DNA from: an uncultured Propionibacteriaceae bacterium
Lineage (GTDB): Bacteria > Actinomycetota > Actinomycetes > Propionibacteriales > Propionibacteriaceae
Assembly: GCA_937988865.1 (NCBI GenBank)
Contig: CALKHV010000041.1
Location: forward strand, 1-11,189
Length of the DNA stretch: 11,189 bases
Direction: 5' to 3'
Part shown: piece after piece, positions 1 to 5,806 of the stretch
Position numbering within the stretch: the stretch's first letter is position 1
How the letters are laid out: every line of letters starts with the position of its first letter
Notes under the pieces: model-generated
The model's input: the letters and a program-made list of their open reading frames with translations, nothing else
Databases searched by the model: none
Told to the model about the DNA's origin: nothing
Translations under genes and position numbers: made by a program

Positions 1-1
1 A

Positions 2-529
2 CACCTGCGCCGGACTGGCCAACTCGCGGACACCGACCGGCACCTCGACCTCGGACAGGGCGCGGATCACGCGACCGGTAGCCACCCCGTTCAACCGGAC
101 CACGGCAGACGACTCCGGTGCTCGGGGAGAGCGCTCGGCACCCTCGCCCGTGAGGAGGATCAAGGGGTCGTCCGAGACGAGGCGCACCCAGCCCGTCGCG
201 TCGACGTAACTGATCCCCGCCTGGGCCAGGGCACGGCGGGTGGCGGGGCCGATGTAGTCCGCGACGAACAAGACCGGGAAGCCCGTCTCCCGCTGACGCT
301 CCCGAAGGGCTGCCACGGTATCGGCGAGCGACCTCCCGCCCGCCCGCTTTGCCTCGACTCTGTAGGTGACGCCCACCCCTGCCGGCCCCCTCACCGACAA
401 CAGCACATCACCCGCGTACGGGGCGGCGCCGTCGGTGAGGTTGGCCGTCCACGCGCGCGGCAGCAGCTCCCTGACCTGACGTATGGCATCCTCAAGCAGA
501 AGTGTTTCCGGGCGTGCATCGTTTCTCAT
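2..529 (-). CDS. Partial nuclease-fold / winged-helix regulator (AbiEi-like), C-terminus off the window
   Basis: The frame is open from ATG at 529-527 to the left edge (176 codons) with no stop, so the C-terminal part is missing. The N-terminal ~110 residues look like a small restriction-endonuclease (PD-(D/E)XK-type) fold: a strand with VEAKR, then PVLFVADYIGPATRRAL and a YVDATGWVRL strand. A winged-helix segment begins near the edge (GRVIRALSEVEVPVGVREL). I recognise this layout from a widespread actinobacterial family of DNA-binding regulators, some annotated as type IV antitoxin AbiEi-like; the exact function is unknown. A good -10 (TAGAAT, 545-540) lies about 10 nt before the ATG, with no room for a ribosome binding site, so the mRNA is probably near-leaderless. 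No toxin partner is visible in the window. It probably does not belong to the arsenic island. Confidence 0.7.
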   Translation of the reverse strand, partial: MRNDARPETLLLEDAIRQVRELLPRAWTANLTDGAAPYAGDVLLSVRGPAGVGVTYRVEAKRAGGRSLADTVAALRERQRETGFPVLFVADYIGPATRRALAQAGISYVDATGWVRLVSDDPLILLTGEGAERSPRAPESSAVVRLNGVATGRVIRALSEVEVPVGVRELASPAQV

Positions 530-559
530 AGTACGAAACATTCTACTTTCAGAAACACT
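501..559. promoter_or_regulatory. Nested dyad-symmetric repeat over the start of the leftmost gene
   Basis: Two inverted repeats share one centre at base 530. The outer arms are AGTGTTTC (501-508) and GAAACACT (552-559). The inner arms are GTTTC (521-525) and GAAAC (535-539). The four GTTTC half-sites are therefore spaced 17, 14 and 17 bp apart, symmetrically around the start codon (529-527) and the likely -10 (545-540). This is what an autoregulatory operator bound by a symmetric oligomer would look like; the binding protein is inferred to be the adjacent winged-helix product. Confidence 0.5.
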
Positions 560-1060
560 GAGGGCGAGAGTCTGGTGCGGCCCAGAGTGCGGGTGCAGTG
601 TCGCGGTTGAGGTCGCGCTCCAGCTCATCGCCGGTTCCCGCTCCCGCTCTGCATCGCAGCCCCTGTTCAGTCGGACGCGCCACTCGCTCTCATAACGGGC
701 GTCTGCTGTTCTCGGGGGACAGTCCCGCAGCCTGAGTCCGTACCGATTCAGAGCAGACACGGGCCGCGTCGGCCAGTGGGTCCGATGACGGACCCATGGT
801 CCTGATGGGGGTGCCTTGCTCCGCGACTGACACTGTGGCATTGCGGGCTCCGGGGCGGGCGGCCAGGGCTGGCGCCTTGAACCACCCCGGGGCACAACTC
901 CCCCCTCTGGGATCGGGTGGACGGGAGCCATCAGCCCACAAGAACACGGTTCAGTCCAGCAGCAGTCGACCTCGGTGAGTGTCCCTTGCTACCCGAGCGA
1001 CCCCGCGCCGCGCCCAGCCCGACAACCCCCAGACGGCCCAGCCCGTTTCCGATGTCGTAC
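530..1060. other. Intergenic region with no convincing gene
   Basis: Short reading frames on both strands show no recognisable family, no good ribosome binding site and low-complexity Pro/Arg/Ala composition, so none is called. The stretch holds a hairpin at 777-796 and a small dyad GGGAC-A-GTCCC at 717-727. No tRNA, transposase remnant or terminal inverted repeat pair could be recognised. The end near 1060 is the 3' side of the arsenic operon on the minus strand. Confidence 0.6.
777..796. repeat. Perfect hairpin, 8-bp stem and 4-nt loop
   Basis: TGGGTCCG (777-784), loop ATGA, CGGACCCA (789-796). Allowing one bulged G at 776, the stem extends by CCA/TGG on either side. No T-run follows on either strand, so a standard intrinsic terminator is not supported. 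It could be a factor-independent stem at the end of a transcript, or a protein-binding dyad. Confidence 0.45.
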
Positions 1061-1603
1061 CTACCCCTGGGGCCGGTGCCGCTCGCGACCGGCGAGTGTC
1101 AGCTGACGGCGGTGGTGGTCATAGTGCTTGGGTGCCCATTCGAGCACGTCGGCGCGGGTCATCCACGACGTGAAGTAGGGATCCCACTGTTCGGGGACAG
1201 CCATCGCGAGCTGTAGCTCGGCGTCGGTCGCGCGGCGGCTCCAGTCGACGAGCCGGTCGGTGTCGAGGTTCATCCAGTGCTCGGCGCGACGTAGCCCGAC
1301 GACGCGGACGCCGGCGACTGGCCCGGCGTAGTTGACCCAGTTGTAGGGACGCGTCAGCGCGGTGAGGATACGCGCGTGGCCGATCGAGACCCGGCGTGGC
1401 AGCCGTCCGAATCCACCGAACAGCGGAACGAACACCCGCGCGAGATGCTGCCCGAACCACATGTGGAACAGGAGTTCGCGGTTGGTCCAGCGGGTCCCCC
1501 ACGTGGGCGCCAGCAGTTCCTCGGGGGTGGCGGCCGCGATGAGGCGGCGGTAGTCGTCGCGGACGCGTTCAAGCTCGGACACGATGTCGGCAGCGGCTGA
1601 CAT
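1061..1603 (-). CDS. DinB-fold (DinB_2-like) protein, last gene of the minus-strand arsenic operon
   Basis: 180 aa, ATG start. The DinB/YfiT four-helix fold is suggested by an N-terminal helix pair, a central histidine in LLFHMWFGQH (His47, with His53 nearby) and a C-terminal KHYDHHRRQL motif (His160, His163, His164). This matches the usual histidine set for a divalent metal in that superfamily. The superfamily includes thiol-dependent transferases and isomerases (mycothiol- or bacillithiol-using enzymes) as well as many proteins of unknown role. It lies 33 bp downstream of arsC in the same direction, so it is likely cotranscribed. A role in handling mycothiol adducts, perhaps of arsenic, is inferred from position only. 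The ribosome binding site is weak, so expression may depend on coupling. The substrate is not known. Confidence 0.7.
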   Translation of the reverse strand: MSAAADIVSELERVRDDYRRLIAAATPEELLAPTWGTRWTNRELLFHMWFGQHLARVFVPLFGGFGRLPRRVSIGHARILTALTRPYNWVNYAGPVAGVRVVGLRRAEHWMNLDTDRLVDWSRRATDAELQLAMAVPEQWDPYFTSWMTRADVLEWAPKHYDHHRRQLTLAGRERHRPQG

Positions 1604-1636
1604 GCTTCAAGTGTGCGCCCCGCCCGGGGCCCTCCG

Positions 1637-2293
1637 TCACAGGTTGAGCGATGCCAGAAGGCTGCGGACGCGTCGTTCGACGTCGTCGCGGATGGGTCGC
1701 ACGGCGGGGAGGTCCTGGCCGTGGGGGTCGTCGAGTTCCCAGCTCTCGTAGCGCTTGCCCGGGAAGATGGGGCACGCGTCGCCGCAGCCCATCGTGATGA
1801 CGACGTCGGCGGCGCGGACGGTCTCATCGGTCCAGGGTTTGGGGAACTCGTGGGCGATGTCGATGCCGCGTTCGGCCATCGCCTGGACCGCCACGGGGTT
1901 GACCTCGAGCCCGGGCTCGGAGCCGCCGGACCAGGCGACCGCGTTGTCGCCGGCGAGCGCCTGGAAGAAGCCGAGCGCCATCTGGGACCGTCCGGCGTTG
2001 TGGGTGCACAGGAAGAGCACCACAGGTTTGCCGTCGTCGTGGAGTCCCTCGACGCGGGCGAGCGCGTGGAGGCGCTGCCTGGCGAAGCGTTCGGCGAGCA
2101 GGGGCAGGAACTTGGTGACGGTCGCGCGGCCGGCGAACTGGTCGAAGGAACTGTCCAGGAACCGCTCGATGGTCTCAGTGCCGTAGACGCCGGAGAACTC
2201 CTGTGCGAGGTTCGCCGCAGCCTGCTTGAGCGCGAGTCTGTCGTCGGGGTGCAGACACTCCCAGCTGCGTTCCTGGGCAGGGTGGACGGTCAT
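1637..2293 (-). CDS. arsC: Arsenate reductase ArsC, low-molecular-weight phosphatase fold with N-terminal helical domain
   Basis: 218 aa. Residues ~10-80 form a helical domain (aligning with the three-helix bundle seen ahead of ArsC in many actinobacteria). Residues ~90-218 are the LMW-phosphatase/ArsC fold. The anion loop is CTHNAGRS, with nucleophile Cys96 and Arg102 (CX5R). A second cysteine pair, Cys170 and Cys174, lies in VITMGCGDACP, and the DDP motif provides the general acid Asp189. The protein reduces arsenate to arsenite in the cytoplasm. In actinobacteria the reductant is normally mycothiol/mycoredoxin, though the extra Cys pair could also allow thioredoxin-type relay; the sequence alone does not settle this. 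The ATG at 2293 is preceded by AAGGAG (2306-2301) at 7 nt and overlaps the upstream stop as ATGA, so translation is coupled to the fusion regulator gene. Confidence 0.93.
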   Translation of the reverse strand: MTVHPAQERSWECLHPDDRLALKQAAANLAQEFSGVYGTETIERFLDSSFDQFAGRATVTKFLPLLAERFARQRLHALARVEGLHDDGKPVVLFLCTHNAGRSQMALGFFQALAGDNAVAWSGGSEPGLEVNPVAVQAMAERGIDIAHEFPKPWTDETVRAADVVITMGCGDACPIFPGKRYESWELDDPHGQDLPAVRPIRDDVERRVRSLLASLNL

Positions 2294-2943
2294 CGTGGCT
2301 CTCCTTCAAGGCTTGATGCGAGTCGGTCGATGCGTTGGGTGATGTTGTCGAAGGCGGCGTCGAAGGCATGGGGGTCCTCCTTGACTGCCGGGTCGGGAAT
2401 GGACCAGTGCAGCAGCGGGCCGTCCACGTCTTCGTAGGCCCGGTCACACACCGCGATGAGGAGTTCGTCGCCGGTGAGGACGTCCCGGGCGAGCTTGGGT
2501 GTCGCGTGCGTGAGGTCGAGCCCGTGGCGGCGCGCGACCGAGACCGCGCCCGGGTGCACCCGTCGGGCGGGGCGGGTTCCTGCCGAGAGGGCAGGAATGT
2601 CGCTGATCGAGCGCCAGTACGACTCCGCCAGCTGTGAACGGGCCGAGTTCTGGCTGCACACGAAAGCGACCCGGGCCGGACGAGGCAGCGGGGTCGCACC
2701 GAGCAACCGGTCGCAGGCCGGGGTCCGCTGAACGTAGCTGCGGCGTCCGTCTCCCTCGGAACGGTGCCGCGTGACGAGGCCTGCCTGCTCAAGGACGCCG
2801 AGGTGGTGGGCGACCAGGTTGGTCGGCAACTCCAGCTGTGCGGCGAGCTCGCCTGAGGCGAGGTCGGCGTGCGCGAGCAGGTCGATGATCGCGAGCCGCG
2901 ACGGGTCACCCAGTGCGGCGTACGCGCGCGCCCTGGCGTTCAC
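2290..2943 (-). CDS. ArsR-family repressor fused to an ArsC/LMW-phosphatase domain
   Basis: 217 aa, GTG start. Residues ~5-75 are an ArsR/SmtB winged helix (ALGDPSRLAIIDLL, recognition helix TNLVAHHLGVLEQAGL, wing to SYVQ). Residues ~91-210 are a second LMW-phosphatase/ArsC-like domain with anion loop CSQNSARS (Cys96, Arg102) and general acid Asp184 in IPDP. The winged helix has no cysteine at the usual arsenite-sensing positions; the only other cysteines are Cys77, between the domains, and Cys166. Such ArsR-phosphatase fusions occur in actinobacteria. The natural reading is a repressor whose phosphatase-like domain senses or turns over arsenate (or another oxyanion), but this is inference. 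It is the first gene of the minus-strand operon, coupled by ATGA to arsC, and is divergent from the flavoprotein fusion. Confidence 0.88.
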   Translation of the reverse strand: MNARARAYAALGDPSRLAIIDLLAHADLASGELAAQLELPTNLVAHHLGVLEQAGLVTRHRSEGDGRRSYVQRTPACDRLLGATPLPRPARVAFVCSQNSARSQLAESYWRSISDIPALSAGTRPARRVHPGAVSVARRHGLDLTHATPKLARDVLTGDELLIAVCDRAYEDVDGPLLHWSIPDPAVKEDPHAFDAAFDNITQRIDRLASSLEGEPR

Positions 2944-3043
2944 GTCCCCGAGTACCAGGACGGCCCCTTCCTCAGATGATTACCTCGACTGATTACCTCG
3001 ACAGGTATTGCCTCAATGCTAGCTGAGCTATTGTTGGAGTCAA
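2944..3043. promoter_or_regulatory. Divergent promoter/operator region between the ArsR fusion and the flavoprotein fusion
   Basis: Leftward promoter: TTGACT (3043-3038), 16-bp spacer, TAGCAT (3021-3016), with a start near 3009. Overlapping it is the dyad TAGCT-G-AGCTA (3020-3030) and a short dyad ATTG-CCT-CAAT (3007-3017). Downstream of the leftward start lies a perfect tandem 13-bp repeat (2977-3002). A rightward promoter must also lie here; the best guess is TTGCCT (3008-3013) with TATTGT (3029-3034), but the 15-bp spacer is short. One repressor could control both directions. Confidence 0.5.
2977..3002. repeat. Perfect tandem 13-bp direct repeat (TGATTACCTCGAC x2)
   Basis: Copies at 2977-2989 and 2990-3002 are identical and abut exactly. 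They lie in the 5' leader of the ArsR fusion gene, about 35-65 bp before its GTG. ArsR-type proteins usually bind inverted repeats, so a direct repeat is less usual; it may be a second regulator site or a duplicated half-site. Confidence 0.6.
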
Positions 3044-3123
3044 GGCCGGCCCATCCGGCTTCGACCCTCGACTTCGATCCGACGAAGTCCCGCACCCGCG
3101 GGGCATCAACCCAGGAGGTTCCC

Positions 3124-5265
3124 GTGTCCGACATGCCCATGCCAGCGTCGCCGCGCGCGCAGCGGCTCGTGATCGTCGGTGCGGTCGCCGCCGGTACGTC
3201 GGTGGGCGCCAAGGCCCGGCGTAACGACGAGGAGATGGAGATCGTGATCTACGAGCGGGACCGTGACATCTCCTACTCCGGGTGCGGCCTGCCGTACTTC
3301 ATCGGCGGGACCGTGCCCGACGCCGACGACCTGCACCCCCGCGACGCAGCCTGGTTCGCCAAGCGCTACAACATCGACATCCGCACCGGTCACGAGGTGA
3401 TCAGCGCCGACCCGGCCGGCCGGACCCTCCTGGTTCGCGACCTGTCCTCCGGCGAGGTGACCGCGGACCGCTACGACAGCCTCGTGCTCGCCACCGGGGC
3501 CACCAGCATCATCCCGCCGGTGCCGGGCGTCGACCTGCCGGGAGTCTTCGCCTTGCGCAGCGTCCGCGACGCCGAGGCGATCAAGGGCTGGCTCGACGAC
3601 TCCTCACCGGAGCAGGTCGTGGTCGTCGGATCCGGCTTCATCGGCCTGGAAGTGGCCGAACAGCTGGTCGCGAGCGGGATCGGCGTCACCCTGGTCGAGC
3701 GCCTCCCGCAGGTCATGCCGGCCCTCGACGCGGACATGGCGTTCCGCGTCCAGGAGGAACTCGAGCGCCACGGCGTGACCGTACGGCTCAACACGTCCAT
3801 GGCCGGACTCGAAGGAGACACCCGGGTCTGCGGCGTGCGGCTCGACACCGGCGAACTCATTGCGGCGCAGCTGGTGATCCTTGCCGTCGGGGTGCGGCCC
3901 AACACCGACCTCGCGCGCGACCTCGGAGTGACCATCGGCGAGACCGGCGCGATCGCCGTGGACCCGTCCATGCGCACCAACGTCGAGGGCGTCTACGCGG
4001 TCGGTGACTGTGCCGAAAGCTACTCGGTGATCACGGGCCGGCCGTTGTGGCGGCCGCTGGGATCGACGGCGAACAAGATGGGGCGAATCGCCGGCGACGC
4101 GATCACCGGAGGCACCACCCTGGAGCATCGCGGGATCCTGGGCACCGGCATCGTGCGGGTGTTCGGATTGGCCGTCGGCCACACCGGGCTCACCGAGACG
4201 CAGGCCCGCGCCGAGGGATTCGACCCGGTCGTCCTGCACAACACCAAACCGGCCCACGCGACCTACCTGGGCGGCAAGGAACTCACCATCAAGGCCGTGG
4301 CCGACCGCGCCTCCGGCCGACTCCTGGGCGCCCAAGCCGTCGGACCGGAGGGAGTGGACAAGCGCATCGACGTGCTCGCCACCGCGATCACCTTCGGCGC
4401 GACCGTCGCTGACCTGTTCCACCTCGACCTCGCCTACTCACCGCCCTTCGCCACCACGAAGGACCCGGTCCACTACACGGGTATGGCGCTCGAGACCGCC
4501 GTCCGCGGACGAGCTCCATTGATATCGCCCACCGACCTCGATGAGCGGCTGGCGCGAGGCGAGCGGATCCAGATCGTCGACGTGCGCGCCGCGAAGGACT
4601 ACGCCAAGAGCCACCTGCCCGGGGCGGTGAACATCCCGCTGGCAGACCTGCGGCGGCGCGTCGGCGAACTCGACCCACAGGTGCCGACGGTCACGTACTG
4701 CAACAAGGGCGTGACCGGGAACGCCGCCCAGAACGTCCTGCTCGCCCTCGGCCTCGCTGAGGTGATGAACCTGTCGGGCGGCAACAGCACCTACCAGACC
4801 CACACCCGCCAGATGCAGAGGGCGACCTCCCTCCCGAGCACGATCAAGCCAAGCCACCTCCCCCATGTGCTGTTCCTGTGCGTGCACAACGCGGGCAAGT
4901 CCCAGATGGCGGGGGCCCTGATGCGCCACCTGTACGGCGACCGGATCGTGGTGACCACTGCCGGCACCGGACCCGACGACGCCGTCGACGACGCGTCGGC
5001 GCGCATCGTCGCCGAGCTGGGCGCCAGCACCGCCGGGGAGCACCCCAAGGCCGTGACGGCCGCCATGCTGGACGCAGCCGACCGCATCATCCTCATCGGC
5101 CCCGACGTCCAGCTGAACCCACCCGAGCCGCTGGCCGACCGCGTCGAGCGCTGGCCGATCCACGACCCGGCCGACGACGGCATCGAGGGCGACGAACGGA
5201 CCCGCAACATCCGCGACCAGATCGCCAACCGGGTGCACGCACTCGCGACAGAACTGACCAGCTGA
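3124..5265 (+). CDS. CoA-disulfide-reductase-like flavoprotein fused to rhodanese and ArsC-like domain
   Basis: 713 aa from GTG at 3124, chosen because AGGAGG (3113-3118) sits 5 nt before it; the upstream ATG at 3016 lies inside the promoter region and adds a non-conserved segment. Residues ~12-455 are an FAD/NAD(P) disulfide oxidoreductase: N-terminal FAD segment, redox Cys54 in SYSGCGLPYF (the single-cysteine type of CoA disulfide reductase and NADH oxidase), NAD(P) loop GSGFIG near 169-174, second FAD motif VYAVGDCAE near 290, then the dimerisation domain. Residues ~465-555 are a rhodanese with Cys526 (TYCNKGVTG). Residues ~578-713 are an LMW-phosphatase/ArsC domain with loop CVHNAGKS, where Cys586 is kept but Lys592 replaces the usual Arg, and with HDP near the end. 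The flavoprotein-rhodanese pair is known from per/polysulfide reductases; the third domain suggests reduction of arsenate or of its thiol adduct using NAD(P)H. That electron path is inferred. Confidence 0.9.
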   Translation: MSDMPMPASPRAQRLVIVGAVAAGTSVGAKARRNDEEMEIVIYERDRDISYSGCGLPYFIGGTVPDADDLHPRDAAWFAKRYNIDIRTGHEVISADPAGRTLLVRDLSSGEVTADRYDSLVLATGATSIIPPVPGVDLPGVFALRSVRDAEAIKGWLDDSSPEQVVVVGSGFIGLEVAEQLVASGIGVTLVERLPQVMPALDADMAFRVQEELERHGVTVRLNTSMAGLEGDTRVCGVRLDTGELIAAQLVILAVGVRPNTDLARDLGVTIGETGAIAVDPSMRTNVEGVYAVGDCAESYSVITGRPLWRPLGSTANKMGRIAGDAITGGTTLEHRGILGTGIVRVFGLAVGHTGLTETQARAEGFDPVVLHNTKPAHATYLGGKELTIKAVADRASGRLLGAQAVGPEGVDKRIDVLATAITFGATVADLFHLDLAYSPPFATTKDPVHYTGMALETAVRGRAPLISPTDLDERLARGERIQIVDVRAAKDYAKSHLPGAVNIPLADLRRRVGELDPQVPTVTYCNKGVTGNAAQNVLLALGLAEVMNLSGGNSTYQTHTRQMQRATSLPSTIKPSHLPHVLFLCVHNAGKSQMAGALMRHLYGDRIVVTTAGTGPDDAVDDASARIVAELGASTAGEHPKAVTAAMLDAADRIILIGPDVQLNPPEPLADRVERWPIHDPADDGIEGDERTRNIRDQIANRVHALATELTS

Positions 5266-5324
5266 ACGCACTCCGCGTCAGCCCGATCGGTCCGATTGAA
5301 GGAGAGGTGTCCGCAGCTTCCTTC

Positions 5325-5343
5325 GCCGCGGTCCGATCGCGGC
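5325..5343. terminator. Possible hairpin between two convergent genes
   Basis: GCCGCG (5325-5330), 7-nt loop, CGCGGC (5338-5343). It lies in the 100-bp gap between the end of the flavoprotein fusion (5265) and the end of the convergent arsR (5366). There is no T-run, so it is at best a weak or non-canonical terminator serving both directions. Confidence 0.3.
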
Positions 5344-5365
5344 TGCACGCTGTCGCTCACCTACC

Positions 5366-5743
5366 TCACGACTCGACAGTTCCCACAGGTGTCGGGTCGA
5401 GGAGCTGTTGGATCGCCCGCAGCCCGTCGGTGTTCACCGAGTACCAGGTCTGTCGGCCTGCCCGCTCCCGGTCGAGGAAGCCGGCGTCGAACAGGGCACC
5501 CAGGTGATGGGTGACGGTCGGCTGGGTGAGTCCCACCTGATCGGCCAGGACGCGGGTGGTCGCCCGTCCGTCGTCCGCGGCTCGGATCAGGCTCAGCAGC
5601 CGCAACCGCGCGGGGTCGGCCAGCACCTTCAGCGCCCCGGCCAGGGCCAGCGCATCGCCGGACTGCAGGGGGGCCTGCAGGATCGGTGAACAGCACAGGT
5701 CACCGACCGACGTGACCCGCGGCGCCACCCCTTGAACACTCAT
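5366..5743 (-). CDS. arsR: ArsR-family repressor with N-terminal Cys-Cys pair
   Basis: 125 aa, ATG at 5743. Winged helix over residues ~30-105 (ALKVLADPARLRLLSLI, recognition helix TQPTVTHHLGALFDAGFL, wing RQTWYSV). The only two cysteines are Cys17-Cys18 in DLCCSPIL before helix 1. An N-terminal Cys pair of this kind is known from the arsenite sensor of Corynebacterium glutamicum, which uses a third cysteine from helix 3 of the partner subunit; that third cysteine is absent here. The start codon lies within a perfect palindrome (5742-5757), and a good -10 (TATGAT, 5761-5756) implies a transcript starting within about 6 nt of the ATG, so both autorepression and a near-leaderless mRNA are likely. 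It diverges from the ArsP-family permease gene, its probable target. The much longer open frame upstream is an antisense artefact. Confidence 0.9.
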   Translation of the reverse strand: MSVQGVAPRVTSVGDLCCSPILQAPLQSGDALALAGALKVLADPARLRLLSLIRAADDGRATTRVLADQVGLTQPTVTHHLGALFDAGFLDRERAGRQTWYSVNTDGLRAIQQLLDPTPVGTVES

Positions 5744-5757
5744 AGACACGTGTCTAT
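5742..5757. promoter_or_regulatory. ArsR operator: perfect 16-bp palindrome
   Basis: ATAGACACGTGTCTAT reads the same on both strands. It overlaps the start codon of the small arsR (5743-5741) and directly abuts its -10 (5761-5756), so bound protein would block initiation. A further GTCTAT half-site occurs at 5789-5794, just before the permease start at 5807. The family of the binding protein is inferred from position. Confidence 0.65.
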
Positions 5758-5767
5758 CATATCCATC

Positions 5768-5787
5768 AGCATCGCTCAATCGATGCT
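5768..5787. promoter_or_regulatory. Second dyad in the arsR/permease divergent region
   Basis: AGCATCG (5768-5774), 6-nt spacer, CGATGCT (5781-5787), perfect 7-bp arms. It lies between the 16-bp palindrome and the permease start. It may be a separate regulator site or a stem in the permease leader. Confidence 0.4.
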
Positions 5788-5806
5788 TGTCTATGGATTG
5801 GAGTAG

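Noticed and set aside
690..947. 85-codon minus-strand frame in the left intergenic region
   Set aside because: Low-complexity composition, no ribosome binding site, no recognisable domain and a hairpin within it.
948..962. tRNA T-arm-like string (GGTTCAGTCC)
   Set aside because: No acceptor, D or anticodon arms could be paired around it at tRNA spacing.
3016..3123. Upstream ATG start for the flavoprotein fusion
   Set aside because: It falls inside the divergent promoter, has no ribosome binding site and adds residues with no family match; GTG 3124 has AGGAGG at 5 nt.
4438..5271. 277-codon minus-strand frame over the rhodanese and ArsC-like domains
   Set aside because: No recognisable family; the plus strand carries intact catalytic motifs throughout.
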